From an uncultured Azospirillum sp. (GTDB lineage: Bacteria > Pseudomonadota > Alphaproteobacteria > RF32 > CAG-239), in the NCBI GenBank assembly GCA_947383875.1, contig CANDEX010000029.1, forward strand, positions 1 through 18,796: a DNA stretch of 18,796 nt, in the 5' to 3' direction. Position 1 is the stretch's first letter, and every line of letters starts with the position of its first letter. A program made the position numbers and the translations under genes. Below are positions 8,543 to 16,101 of this stretch, one piece after another. A model generated the notes under the pieces. That model had not been told where the DNA came from. It made no database searches and saw only the letters and a program-made list of their open reading frames with translations.

Positions 8543-9931
8543 TTAGAAGTTAATGTTATTAGGCGTTCTCGGGAAAGGAATAACGTCTCGAATATTGGCA
8601 ATTCCCGTTACCAACATCATCATCCGTTCAAATCCCAAGCCAAATCCGGCATGAGGGACAGAACCGTATTTCCGAGAATCGAGGTACCAAGCATAATCTT
8701 CTGCTTTCATCCCCATTTCCTCAATTTTTTTAACCAAAACATCATAACGCTCTTCACGCTGAGAACCACCAATCATTTCGCCAATTCCCGGCACAAGAAC
8801 ATCCATCGCGGCAACCGTACGACCATCATCATTAAGGCGCATATAAAAAGCTTTAATCTCTTTCGGGTAATCACGAACAATTACCGGACGTTTAAAGTGA
8901 ACCTCCGCCAGATAACGTTCGTGTTCGGTTTGCATATCAATCCCGAATTCAGGCACATATTCAAATTTATGTCCGGAATTTTTCATAATATCAATTGCTT
9001 CGGCATAAGTAATACGCGCAAAACCGTTATCGACAATATTCTGCAATTTGGCAATCAGCCCCGGTTCAATGAATTTATCAAACAAAGCCAAGTCATCAGG
9101 GCATTTGTCCATAACGTGTTTCACACAGGTTCGAACCATGTCTTCGGCCAAATCCATATCATCGTAGATATCGGCAAAAGCCATTTCCGGTTCAATCATC
9201 CAAAATTCGGCGGCGTGACGAGTGGTATTGGAATTTTCGGCACGGAATGTCGGACCGAACGTGTAAATATCTCCCAGTCCCAGCGCATACATTTCGCCGT
9301 TTAATTGGCCGGACACCGTCAGGTGAGCTGCCTTACCGAAGAAATCCTGACTATAATCAATCGACCCGTCAGGCAATCTGGGGATATTATTCAAATCCAG
9401 CGTGGTCACCTGAAACATTTCGCCGGCACCTTCGCAGTCAGAACCGGTGATAATCGGGGTATGAACATAGCGAAAACCGCGGTCGTTGAAAAACTTATGG
9501 ATTGCAAAAGACAACTCCGAACGCACCCGGAATGCCGCACCGTATTTATTGGTACGCGGACGCAGATGGGCAATGGTACGCAAATATTCATCAGTGTGTT
9601 TTTTCTTTTGCAACGGAAAATCATCCGGAGCCAGAGAATAAATTTCAATGTTATCAGCAACTATTTCATATTTTTGATTGCCGCCTTTTGAGTCAACCAA
9701 TGCACCCGTAACCGCCAGGGATGAACCGGTCGTAATCTTTTTAACATCTTCATAATTACTTAAATTATTGTTGGCAATAATCTGGATATTTTTAAGAGAT
9801 GAACCATCGTTTAATTCAATAAACGAAAAATCTTTAGAATCGCGGCGAGTTCTGACCCACCCCTTAACCAATACTTTATCGATTGGCTGGTCAGCATCAA
9901 TCAGGCTGACAATTTTAGTTCTTTTTAACAT
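8543..9931 (-). CDS. asnS: Asparaginyl-tRNA synthetase
   Basis: Class IIb aminoacyl-tRNA synthetase that charges tRNA-Asn with asparagine in the cytosol. The 462 aa match the bacterial family length. An OB-fold anticodon-binding domain covers about 18-100, then the catalytic core with motif 1 (about 148-162), motif 2 [21 protein letters not shown] spanning 229-249, and motif 3 with GLGFER (431-436) ending in the typical [11 protein letters not shown]. The FRAENSN...EFWM signature and absence of the insert seen in bacterial AspRS favour AsnRS. A promoter lies about 105 bases upstream of the start, with a hairpin in the leader, and GAGGA precedes the ATG by ten bases. It opens the leftward cluster. 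Confidence 0.97.
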   Translation of the reverse strand: MLKRTKIVSLIDADQPIDKVLVKGWVRTRRDSKDFSFIELNDGSSLKNIQIIANNNLSNYEDVKKITTGSSLAVTGALVDSKGGNQKYEIVADNIEIYSLAPDDFPLQKKKHTDEYLRTIAHLRPRTNKYGAAFRVRSELSFAIHKFFNDRGFRYVHTPIITGSDCEGAGEMFQVTTLDLNNIPRLPDGSIDYSQDFFGKAAHLTVSGQLNGEMYALGLGDIYTFGPTFRAENSNTTRHAAEFWMIEPEMAFADIYDDMDLAEDMVRTCVKHVMDKCPDDLALFDKFIEPGLIAKLQNIVDNGFARITYAEAIDIMKNSGHKFEYVPEFGIDMQTEHERYLAEVHFKRPVIVRDYPKEIKAFYMRLNDDGRTVAAMDVLVPGIGEMIGGSQREERYDVLVKKIEEMGMKAEDYAWYLDSRKYGSVPHAGFGLGFERMMMLVTGIANIRDVIPFPRTPNNINF

Positions 9932-9984
9932 CTTTTAATTTTCCTCAATTATTACCTTAAATGACAAGGCGCATTTATTCTTTT

Positions 9985-10002
9985 CGGCAGTTTAATCTGC
10001 CG
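9985..10002 (-). promoter_or_regulatory. Hairpin in the asnS 5' leader
   Basis: A perfect 6-bp GC-rich inverted repeat (CGGCAG, loop of 6, CTGCCG) starts within a few bases of the predicted asnS transcription start and lies about 54 bases before the ATG. There is no T-run on either strand, so it is not an intrinsic terminator. It may stabilise the 5' end of the mRNA or take part in control; the function is unknown. Confidence 0.4.
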
Positions 10003-10010
10003 CAGCAGTG

Positions 10011-10039
10011 AATATATATCACTTATCTTTAATTGTCCA
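10011..10039 (-). promoter_or_regulatory. Predicted housekeeping promoter of asnS
   Basis: On the minus strand TGGACA (10034-10039) and TATATT (10011-10016) are separated by exactly 17 bases, each one base from consensus. Transcription would start near 10004, leaving a leader of about 70 bases. It is back to back with the candidate promoter of the divergent lipoprotein gene, whose TTGACA lies only four bases away. Confidence 0.65.
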
Positions 10040-10042
10040 GCA

Positions 10043-10074
10043 TTGACAAATAGTAATCTATGGATAAATATAAT
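10043..10074 (+). promoter_or_regulatory. Candidate promoter of the lipoprotein gene
   Basis: A consensus TTGACA (10043-10048) precedes TAAATA after 16 bases and TATAAT (10069-10074) after 20 bases. Neither pairing is ideal: one has a weak -10, the other an over-long spacer. The ATG follows at 10107 with GAAAGGG as ribosome site. Confidence 0.4.
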
Positions 10075-10106
10075 CTCATCTTTTAATTTTTTCGAAAGGG
10101 TTTTCG

Positions 10107-10562
10107 ATGAATAAATTATCGTTTTTATTTGCTTTGCCTGTTGTTATTTCCGGTCTTTCCGGTTGTGCCAGTGATATTAATTCAAATTATTACAGCACCA
10201 GCTCCGTTGGCCAGCTCAATCAGGCTCAGGGCTGCACTGTCGTTTCCGTTCGTCCGATTAAAGTCTCAACACAAAATGGCGCAGGAACGGCTATCGGCAG
10301 CATTGCCGGCGGTATTGCGGGGTCACAAATCGGCGGAGGCAGCACGGCTCATCTGCTGGGGGCTGTCGGCGGTGCCATCTTAGGCGGTTTTGCCGGTGAT
10401 GCTGCTCAACAAGGTCTGACCTCTCAACAAGGTTATGAATATATTGTCCGGCTAGATAACGGAAATACCGTTTCAACAACTCAAGGAACAGATGTTTTAT
10501 TAAACCCCGGTCAACGTTGTCAGATTATCTTCGGTAATCAGGCCAGAGTTATTCCAAATTAA
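10107..10562 (+). CDS. Glycine-zipper outer-membrane lipoprotein (SlyB/Pcp-like)
   Basis: The 151-aa product has a lipoprotein signal peptide ending in the lipobox LSGC, with Cys20 as the lipidated residue. A central segment rich in Gly-x-x-x-Gly spacing (about 58-100, including IGSIAGGIAGSQIGGG) forms a two-helix glycine zipper as in the 17-kDa antigen/SlyB group. The C-terminal part (YEYIVRLDNGNTVS to the end, about 110-150) resembles the beta-rich tail of those proteins. Such lipoproteins sit at the inner face of the outer membrane and help envelope integrity. The gene is transcribed alone, divergent from asnS, and ends at a strong terminator shared with the convergent neighbour. Confidence 0.9.
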   Translation: MNKLSFLFALPVVISGLSGCASDINSNYYSTSSVGQLNQAQGCTVVSVRPIKVSTQNGAGTAIGSIAGGIAGSQIGGGSTAHLLGAVGGAILGGFAGDAAQQGLTSQQGYEYIVRLDNGNTVSTTQGTDVLLNPGQRCQIIFGNQARVIPN

Positions 10563-10567
10563 AAAAA

Positions 10568-10590
10568 ACGGGAGATTTTCTCCCGTTTTT
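10568..10590. terminator. Bidirectional terminator between convergent genes
   Basis: An 8-bp perfect stem (ACGGGAGA / TCTCCCGT, TTT loop) is flanked by an A-run on the left and a T-run of seven on the right. It serves the plus-strand lipoprotein gene and, read the other way, the minus-strand spermidine-synthase-like gene whose stop codon is at 10591. Confidence 0.92.
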
Positions 10591-11973
10591 TTAATTATCC
10601 AGATAAGAGGAATTTTTATTGACGGTATAAATTTGTTGCGGGTTCGGACGATTATAATAGGCGTAAATCAAATTAGACAGTTTATTGCTTTTCCATGGAT
10701 TAAAATCGCCAATGATTTGGCGTTGGAGGTTCTGCGGAAAAACCGAGCGCAGCGTGTTATCCAAATTCATGCTGAAATCAGAAGCAAAATCAGGACTGGC
10801 AATCAAATTCATGACAACGATGCCCTCCGGTGCGAGATGATTTTTAACCCGCAAAAAATATTCCCTTGTCACCAAATCTTGCGGAATAACTCGAGCGGAA
10901 GAATAAGTATCGAGCACAATTAAATCATATTTTTCAAGACTTTCTTTCAAAAACTGGTTAGCATCCTGAACTTCAAATTTTTTATTGGAACCGAGTTTGC
11001 CGTTCAGAAAATATTTTTCCGAAAGCGGCAGCAGAACTTTATCAACATCGACATAAACATAATTGTGGAAATCATCATCACGCCCCAGCGTAAAGCCTCC
11101 GGCTCCGAGTATTAACACATTCCGCGGTTTATCCGACGGCAATGTTTTGATAAAGTTATTTTCAATATATGAAATATAGGGAAAGAGCAAAGTTTCATCT
11201 GTGGAAATTTTAGAAGAAGAGCTGCCGTTAATTGACATAAAACGCGATTGTCCGTCATCCGTCTCAAAAATTGAAATGGTCGAAACGGCATTATCCTCAA
11301 CGATATAATAAAGCTTATAAAGCAGTGAACTGCGATTCAACAGCACTGCGGCGACAATAATCATACCTAAGCCGAAAAAGTTAAACTTTTTATCCAAAAG
11401 CACGGCTCCGAGCACACACATTATTACCACCAAAACTACGGTATAATTAACACCAATCAGCGGCATCAAAAGCAATGTGGAAAGAATTGACCCAAGCACG
11501 GAACCAATCGTATCCACCGCCATCAGTCTGCCGGTAAAATTACGATTATATTTATGCAAGTAGCGACTTAACAAAGAGGTAATTTTACCAAATAAAAATG
11601 ACGGGTAAGACAGCATCGCTAAACAATAAATGAAGGTTTTAACGATATTACCGGTCAGTCCGAGCCAATCCATTATTGAGAAATAGAAATCAATCAATAC
11701 ATAACTGGCCGCCAAAATCGTCAAAACACCCAAAGAATAAAAGGAAGAAATCGCTGTCTGACGGACCGCACCGCGCGACAAACGATAGACCGAACCGGCA
11801 TAATACCCCAGAGACATAAAAGCCATAATGACACCAATGACTATAGATGCAGTGACTGCCGTGGCTCCGACAAAGCTGCTTAATTGGCGCAAGACAATCA
11901 GCTCCAACGAAAGGCTGGCAAAACCACCGATAAATACGGCGGTCAGCAAAATAAGTTTCAAACGGCGGGTCAT
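10591..11973 (-). CDS. Membrane-fused spermidine-synthase-like protein
   Basis: From the preferred start the protein has 460 aa. Residues 1-215 form about six to seven membrane helices of the kind found in spermidine-synthase fusion proteins (SLELIVLRQLSSFVGAT at 22-38, GxxxG-rich helices after 150). Residues 225-425 form a Rossmann methyltransferase-like domain related to aminopropyltransferases: VLILGAGGFTLGRD (286-299), VYVDVD (306-311) and LIVLDTYSSARVIPQ (351-365). The usual GGGDG is replaced by GAGGF, and the catalytic Asp motif DxxDP by LDTYSS, so true spermidine synthesis is doubtful. An ATG at 12054 would add 27 residues, but the one at 11973 has AAGGAAG upstream, starts at the conserved membrane helix, and follows a TATAAT at 12007-12012. 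Confidence 0.88.
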   Translation of the reverse strand: MTRRLKLILLTAVFIGGFASLSLELIVLRQLSSFVGATAVTASIVIGVIMAFMSLGYYAGSVYRLSRGAVRQTAISSFYSLGVLTILAASYVLIDFYFSIMDWLGLTGNIVKTFIYCLAMLSYPSFLFGKITSLLSRYLHKYNRNFTGRLMAVDTIGSVLGSILSTLLLMPLIGVNYTVVLVVIMCVLGAVLLDKKFNFFGLGMIIVAAVLLNRSSLLYKLYYIVEDNAVSTISIFETDDGQSRFMSINGSSSSKISTDETLLFPYISYIENNFIKTLPSDKPRNVLILGAGGFTLGRDDDFHNYVYVDVDKVLLPLSEKYFLNGKLGSNKKFEVQDANQFLKESLEKYDLIVLDTYSSARVIPQDLVTREYFLRVKNHLAPEGIVVMNLIASPDFASDFSMNLDNTLRSVFPQNLQRQIIGDFNPWKSNKLSNLIYAYYNRPNPQQIYTVNKNSSYLDN

Positions 11974-12006
11974 CCTTTGACTTCCTTCAAGACTGTTTTT
12001 CGGTTT

Positions 12007-12012
12007 ATTATA
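12007..12012 (-). promoter_or_regulatory. -10 element of the spermidine-synthase-like gene
   Basis: A perfect TATAAT on the minus strand lies about 34 bases upstream of the ATG at 11973. No convincing -35 hexamer is seen at 16-18 bases. Its position inside the longer reading frame supports the shorter start. Confidence 0.45.
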
Positions 12013-12129
12013 TTCATTAAGATTAAATAAAACGCTAAAATGATTCCATGGCATAACTTTTTTTAAAACTGGACTCTGACTGACTGCCCTTTTATCCTAT
12101 TGGCAGATTGCTAACTGAAAGGATAAACT

Positions 12130-12783
12130 ATGGTAAAAATCGTAGCACCCAAAGTAGAAGTGCTAACACCTCTGGATGGCGATGCCATTCTTAAACATCT
12201 GGAATTATGTGCCCGCAATTGTTATAAAAGCGAAGATAAAATTACCTCTGATTCCGCTCAACTGATGGTGCGCAAACTATTGGAAATGGGGCATGAGGCT
12301 ATGATTGAGCATTATAACCTGACAGTTAAAATCACTTGTGATTTGGGTGTTTATAAGGATTTGACCCGCCACAGACATGTCTCCTATGCTATTGAAAGCA
12401 CTCGTTACTGCAATTATTCAAAAGGCAAATTCGGTAATGAATTATCTGTCATGAAACCATGCCATATTAAAGAAGAAACGCCCGAATATCAGCTTTGGCT
12501 GGAGACTATGCAGCAAATTGAAAAGAACTACAATGCCATGGCAGCTTTAGGCTGCAAACCGGATCAGTTGCGTATGCTGCTGCCACACTCTGTTAAAGCG
12601 GATGTTATCATGACAGCCAATTTGCGTGAATGGCGGCATATCTTTAAGCTGCGCTGTGCTCCGGCGGCGCACCCGACAGTACAAGAAATTATGAAAATGT
12701 TGCTTGGCACGCTTAAGCGCGAAATTCCGGTTATCTTTGACGATATTCCCTATGGCGAAACGGAAAATGCCGCTGCAGAATAA
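12130..12783 (+). CDS. thyX: Flavin-dependent thymidylate synthase ThyX
   Basis: ThyX makes dTMP from dUMP using methylene-tetrahydrofolate, FAD and NADPH, and is unrelated to ThyA. The 217-aa length is usual. The diagnostic ThyX motif RHRx7S is intact (RHRHVSYAIES at 80-90), followed by the family's C-terminal signature LPHSVKADVIMTANLREWRH (151-170) with RxxxAHPTVQEI just after. GAAAGGA lies before the ATG. The gene is single, divergent from the spermidine-synthase-like gene, and closed by a strong terminator. A weak promoter candidate, TGGACT-N17-TATCCT, lies about 45-70 bases upstream. Confidence 0.97.
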   Translation: MVKIVAPKVEVLTPLDGDAILKHLELCARNCYKSEDKITSDSAQLMVRKLLEMGHEAMIEHYNLTVKITCDLGVYKDLTRHRHVSYAIESTRYCNYSKGKFGNELSVMKPCHIKEETPEYQLWLETMQQIEKNYNAMAALGCKPDQLRMLLPHSVKADVIMTANLREWRHIFKLRCAPAAHPTVQEIMKMLLGTLKREIPVIFDDIPYGETENAAAE

Positions 12784-12793
12784 ATAGTGATAA

Positions 12794-12823
12794 AAACAAT
12801 GCCCGTTAAAACGGGCATTGTTT
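12794..12823. terminator. Bidirectional terminator after thyX
   Basis: A perfect 13-bp inverted repeat (AAACAATGCCCGT and its complement) with a TAAA loop. It separates thyX from the convergent membrane-protein gene whose stop begins at 12826, so it can serve both. Confidence 0.92.
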
Positions 12824-12825
12824 GG

Positions 12826-13449
12826 TTAAATTGGAAAAATAATAACATTGTTATCGACACGTACACTGTCACCGATTTCAAAAAAGCATTTGTCATCAGG
12901 ATTATTCCTGGCATCTTGCAGCGAAATCTTTTCTCCGTTGTCTAAAACAATGTGTGTTTGTTTGGTTTGAACACCAATATTTTTCCTTAATAAACTATCT
13001 TCTCTTATCTCCTCTGTCTTTTCGGTAACCATGATATAGCCGATGACTTTATGAGGGCGGGCGTGTCTCCATTGGTATTCGTGATAAGCCTCTTCGCAAT
13101 ACACCCATCCGGCGACACAAATACAAAGAAGGAACAATATTCCTATCAGGTTTTTACGCGTGATATAAGTTCCCCACCAAAGCTTCCAACGTTTTTCCCA
13201 AAATAAAACCTGAGAAAGGGAAATGCATCCCCAAATAACTATTAATACCGGATCTTTTTCATAAATTCCCTTCAAGAGAAAGCCTAATGCTCCCAGATAG
13301 AAAAGGAAAAAAAAGAAACGTATTCCTGGCGGAGCCGTTTTGCGTCTTATAAGCTTTTTGCTCCAGAAAACCGCTTGGCTGACGAACGCCCAGTACCCTA
13401 CCACGAGAAGAAGCAATAGGCACAAATAAGAAAGAATTTTAAATAACAT
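12826..13449 (-). CDS. Membrane protein of unknown function, 207 aa
   Basis: About four membrane helices occupy the N-terminal 120 residues (roughly 4-25, 43-62, 66-84, 99-118), with basic loops such as KKLIRRK (31-37) and Trp-rich EKRWKLWW. A soluble C-terminal domain (about 130-207) contains an alternating, probably beta-rich region (THIVLDNGEKISLQDAR, then GDSVRVDNNVIIF). No family is recognised. The ATG at 13449 has no clear Shine-Dalgarno sequence. It is divergent from tag, with a perfect palindrome in the shared 117-base gap, and shares a terminator with thyX. Intact frame, hydrophobic pattern and bordering terminator support a real gene. Confidence 0.75.
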   Translation of the reverse strand: MLFKILSYLCLLLLLVVGYWAFVSQAVFWSKKLIRRKTAPPGIRFFFFLFYLGALGFLLKGIYEKDPVLIVIWGCISLSQVLFWEKRWKLWWGTYITRKNLIGILFLLCICVAGWVYCEEAYHEYQWRHARPHKVIGYIMVTEKTEEIREDSLLRKNIGVQTKQTHIVLDNGEKISLQDARNNPDDKCFFEIGDSVRVDNNVIIFPI

Positions 13450-13484
13450 AATGTTACGATTTAGAAATTAATAATTAGAAAAAT

Positions 13485-13499
13485 AACTGTTTAACAGTT
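13485..13499. promoter_or_regulatory. Palindromic operator candidate ahead of tag
   Basis: AACTGTT-T-AACAGTT is a perfect 7-bp inverted repeat with a single central base, in the gap between two divergent genes. Its size and symmetry suit a dimeric repressor. No convincing promoter could be placed on either side by eye. Confidence 0.4.
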
Positions 13500-13566
13500 T
13501 GAATGTATATCCTTTTTTAACCAGATGTCAATTATTTTACAGTTGAGCAACAATTAGGGACAGCAC

Positions 13567-14142
13567 ATGGAAGATTTAATCAACGGACGGTGCGGATGGA
13601 CTGGCACAGATGACCTATATATCAAATATCATGATGAAGAATGGGGCAAACCTGTCTGTGATGATAAGGTTTTATTTGAATTTTTAATTTTGGAAAGCGC
13701 ACAAGCCGGATTATCATGGATTACCATTCTGCGCAAACGTGAAGGTTATCGGCAGGCATTCTGCTCTTTTAACGTTGCTCAGGTTGCCCAGATGACTCCT
13801 GATGATGTTAATCGTTTAATGGAATTTGACGGCATTGTTAAAAATCGTTTGAAGATTCAATCTGCTATTCATAACGCGCGCCTATTTATAACTATTCAGC
13901 GGGAATTTGGCAGTTTTTACAATTACGCCAAATCTTTTTTCTCAAAACCATTGCCAATTATCAATCATTTCAAAACGTTAGAGGAAATTCCTGCAACATC
14001 TCCAGAATCTGACGCCATGAGTAAAGATATGAAAACACGCGGGTTCAAGTTTTTCGGTTCAACAATTTGTTACGCTTTTCTGCAGGCCACCGGTTTTATA
14101 AATGATCATTTAGACGGCTGTAACAGTAAAATCCAGACATAA
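13567..14142 (+). CDS. tag: DNA-3-methyladenine glycosylase I
   Basis: Tag removes 3-methyladenine from alkylated DNA, starting base-excision repair. The 191 aa match the family. The zinc-snap ligands are all present with E. coli spacing: Cys9 and His22 (13 apart) near the N-terminus and His181 and Cys185 (4 apart) near the C-terminus. The base-recognition residues Tyr21 and Glu43 and the AGLSWITIL segment (47-55, including Trp51) are also conserved. AGGGA precedes the ATG by seven bases. The gene is single, ended by its own terminator. Confidence 0.97.
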   Translation: MEDLINGRCGWTGTDDLYIKYHDEEWGKPVCDDKVLFEFLILESAQAGLSWITILRKREGYRQAFCSFNVAQVAQMTPDDVNRLMEFDGIVKNRLKIQSAIHNARLFITIQREFGSFYNYAKSFFSKPLPIINHFKTLEEIPATSPESDAMSKDMKTRGFKFFGSTICYAFLQATGFINDHLDGCNSKIQT

Positions 14143-14144
14143 CA

Positions 14145-14174
14145 AAACCTCTCTTTGCAGGAGAGGTTTATTTT
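14145..14174. terminator. Terminator after tag
   Basis: A perfect 9-bp stem (AAACCTCTC / GAGAGGTTT, 7-base loop) is followed by ATTTTAA. It begins just past the tag stop and faces the convergent gene ending at 14183, for which it may also serve. Confidence 0.85.
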
Positions 14175-14182
14175 AAGGTCTC

Positions 14183-14746
14183 TCATCGTTTCAAAATGAG
14201 ATAGGACCAAACACTAGCAATGCCGCCAACGTCTTTATAGTATGCACCTTTATAATGAGCCAAGACCGGAAGGCCATGTATTGTTGCCCAAAACCATTCA
14301 TCGTTTAATGGCGTATCTCCGGCCTTTACTCGCAAATTGGAAACCGCTTCCCAATTTTTCTGCAAAAGCTGGACATCCTGCCAGTTTAGCATTTTACCAC
14401 CCCATCGCTCCACATAGCGTAACAAAAGAGGCGGATTTATGTCCCCTTGCACTCGGCTGTGAATGACCAAATCAGGACTGATACGATAACCGATTATCCT
14501 GCCGTTTTCAGGCAAAAAATCCGTACTTTCTCGCAAGTTTTCATAAACATAGCGCGGTTCAACATAGTCATCAACTTTGTCCGGCAGTATTCCGTCCCAT
14601 GTGGGTTCTCCGGCCGGACCGGTATATATTCCGGGCGCTCCTGACAATTCCTGTCCTGTTCTTTTCCTAATACGCACAACAATACAAACTGAATAAACAG
14701 AAAGCGCAACAAAAATAATAATTAGCACAGTTAGCACATTTGACAT
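14183..14746 (-). CDS. Single-pass membrane-anchored hypothetical protein, 187 aa
   Basis: One N-terminal membrane helix (about residues 5-25) is followed by basic residues (RIRKR), a Gly/Pro linker (about 34-50), and a soluble domain. That domain carries several Trp/Tyr-rich stretches (VERWGGKMLNWQDV at about 112-125; DEWFWATIHGLPVLAHYKGAYYKD near 149-172), an aromatic pattern reminiscent of extracytoplasmic ligand or wall-binding domains, but no family is recognised. The helix has few charges before it and basic residues after it, so orientation is uncertain. No Shine-Dalgarno sequence is evident before the ATG. Confidence 0.7.
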   Translation of the reverse strand: MSNVLTVLIIIFVALSVYSVCIVVRIRKRTGQELSGAPGIYTGPAGEPTWDGILPDKVDDYVEPRYVYENLRESTDFLPENGRIIGYRISPDLVIHSRVQGDINPPLLLRYVERWGGKMLNWQDVQLLQKNWEAVSNLRVKAGDTPLNDEWFWATIHGLPVLAHYKGAYYKDVGGIASVWSYLILKR

Positions 14747-14938
14747 AAATATACCGGAATATTTATAGAGGCTTATGTGACCGGATCCTCTGGTTAAACA
14801 AAATAATTAAAAATCATTACTTTTATACATCTTGAGCCTCCAAAGTCAACCCCTTACCCAGCTTTTGAAAAAATATTGACTTCGTTTGAGGTTAATATTA
14901 AATTCAGGCAAAATTTATTATTTACTAATTATTTTATT

Positions 14939-15322
14939 ATGGAACAAAAATTGACAGAAAAGGCTATTGCCTTATTTCAAAATGAATTTGGACAACAGCC
15001 GGCGAATCTCGGTTATCCGGTAATTGACATTTACCCCAAGCAATGCAGCTATTTATACGCTCAAAGCGTAAAAGCGGCAGAAGCATATAAAACGCAGCAA
15101 AATATTTTGAACTGGATTATGCGTTTTTATTTGTTTCCGCTGTTTGTTAATGTCGTTATCGGTTTTACCGGAATGTGCAAATTCCAAAACTTTACTCATC
15201 CTCTTGTCATGGGGACGATAATATTTTTCTTCTGCTGGGTCATTTTACTGTTGGTTCTTTGGCATCTGGCGGCAAAAGCAGATAAAAAGCACAGAGGTAA
15301 AGTTATATGGCTAAATTATTAA
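14939..15322 (+). CDS. Small two-helix membrane protein, 127 aa
   Basis: Unrecognised. A soluble N-terminal region (about 1-60, MEQKLTEKAIALFQNEFG...) precedes two hydrophobic helices (about 62-80 and 88-114) and a short basic C-terminus. The reading frame is open from a TTG at 14876, but the ATG at 14939 is preferred because a possible promoter (TTGACT at 14877 and TAAATT 17 bases later) would lie inside the longer version. No good ribosome site is visible before the ATG, so the start is uncertain. The gene ends at a strong compound terminator. Confidence 0.6.
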   Translation: MEQKLTEKAIALFQNEFGQQPANLGYPVIDIYPKQCSYLYAQSVKAAEAYKTQQNILNWIMRFYLFPLFVNVVIGFTGMCKFQNFTHPLVMGTIIFFFCWVILLLVLWHLAAKADKKHRGKVIWLNY

Positions 15323-15357
15323 TATAAAAAAGCAAACAGCTTTAACGTGTACAGTTC

Positions 15358-15411
15358 ATCCCGCGACAGAAACGGCTATATATACAGCTTGTTTCACCCG
15401 CGGGATTTTTG
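15358..15411 (+). terminator. Compound hairpin terminator
   Basis: An outer 8-bp stem (ATCCCGCG at 15358-15365 and CGCGGGAT at 15399-15406), an internal loop ACA/ACC, an inner 5-bp stem (GAAAC / GTTTC) and an apical GCT/AGC pairing form one long hairpin, followed at once by TTTTTG. It lies about 35 bases past the stop of the small membrane protein gene. Confidence 0.8.
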
Positions 15412-15627
15412 TTTTCAGATTGATTGCTAAATCGGCGGACGAAAGAAATCGATTGAAAACCATTTTGTTTTTTTTGTAATCATATATTTATGAAATAAAG
15501 AGCAATTTGTTTGGGCAGAAAAGATAAGACAATAATGAAGTTTATTTCGCTTTTATAACGGCGCAAACGGCAACCATCTTTTGGATTACCGTTTGAAATA
15601 GTAGTGTTTACCTCTCAGTTTACATCC
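15412..15627. other. AT-rich intergenic stretch with one imperfect inverted repeat
   Basis: No ORF or RNA gene was seen. The only structure noticed is CAAACGG (15564-15570) paired with CCGTTTG (15589-15595), with a further CC/GG pairing inside. It lies 33 bases past the stop of the minus-strand NTF2-like gene and could be a weak terminator, but it lacks a T-run. Confidence 0.5.
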
Positions 15628-15987
15628 CTAATTTGTATAAAAAACTTTTGTCAGAATTTTCCATGCTCCATTATCTTTGAGCAACAAGAACATATCGGAA
15701 AATCTGGCTCCGTGCCAGTCATTTGATTCAACCTTTGCATAAGCTATATTGCCTGCAATTTCAATGGATGTAATCTCTGCTTCAATTTCCGGTGCTGCAG
15801 GATTGTTATCAATATAATCAAACAGTGCGTTTATCGTTCCTCCGTTTATTATCCCGTTATCAGCGTTATACATAATTGCATCTTTATGAAAAGCCGGTTT
15901 CATAATCTCACTTTTTCCTTGTTTTCCAGCTTCTAAATATTTATTGATGGTTTCTTTAACTGCTTGATAATCATTAACAGAAATCAT
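15628..15987 (-). CDS. NTF2-like protein (putative lumazine-binding/SnoaL-like)
   Basis: The 119-aa product has the layout of a small NTF2-fold protein: an N-terminal helix pair (5-30), AFHKDAIMYN (32-41), and C-terminal strands with EITSIEIAGNIAYAKVES (71-88), DWHGARFSDMFLLLK (90-104) and WKILTKVF (109-116). This matches the putative lumazine-binding subfamily of NTF2-like proteins, many of which are small enzymes or ligand binders of unknown substrate. GGGGA lies seven bases before the ATG. The gene is divergent from an HxlR-type regulator, which probably controls it. The fold is fairly certain, the activity is unknown. Confidence 0.85.
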   Translation of the reverse strand: MISVNDYQAVKETINKYLEAGKQGKSEIMKPAFHKDAIMYNADNGIINGGTINALFDYIDNNPAAPEIEAEITSIEIAGNIAYAKVESNDWHGARFSDMFLLLKDNGAWKILTKVFYTN

Positions 15988-16042
15988 TGCTTTATCCCCA
16001 TTGTTTTCTGAAATTTATTGTACGCTTAAATACTGTGATATA

Positions 16043-16084
16043 TAGTACTCAAAGTCAATACTAACAAATTTGTTTTATACTAAC
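16043..16084. promoter_or_regulatory. Divergent promoter and operator region of the HxlR / NTF2-like pair
   Basis: The 114-base gap holds several superposed repeats: the direct repeat ATACTAAC (16058-16065 and 16077-16084, start to start 19 bases, close to two helical turns), the inverted pair TAGTA (16043-16047) / TACTA (16059-16063), and the perfect 12-base palindrome AACAAATTTGTT (16063-16074). A -10-like TATACT (16076-16081) points to the regulator gene, and on the minus strand TTGACT (16053-16058) can serve the NTF2-like gene. A regulator bound here would cover both promoters. Confidence 0.5.
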
Positions 16085-16101
16085 CGAAAAGAGAGTGTAA
16101 A

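Noticed and set aside
8651..9304. Plus-strand ORF of 217 aa inside asnS
   Set aside because: Antisense shadow of asnS, with improbable composition and no ribosome site.
11974..12054. Longer start for the spermidine-synthase-like protein
   Set aside because: The extra 27 residues contain the TATAAT element, while the ATG at 11973 has a good ribosome site and begins at the conserved membrane helix.
14768..14838. Distant inverted repeat GAGGCT / AGCCTC between two divergent genes
   Set aside because: The arms are short and about 60 bases apart with little pairing inside, so chance is a sufficient explanation.
14876..14938. Longer start (TTG) for the small membrane protein
   Set aside because: The added part covers a possible promoter and is AT-driven; the ATG at 14939 is more natural.
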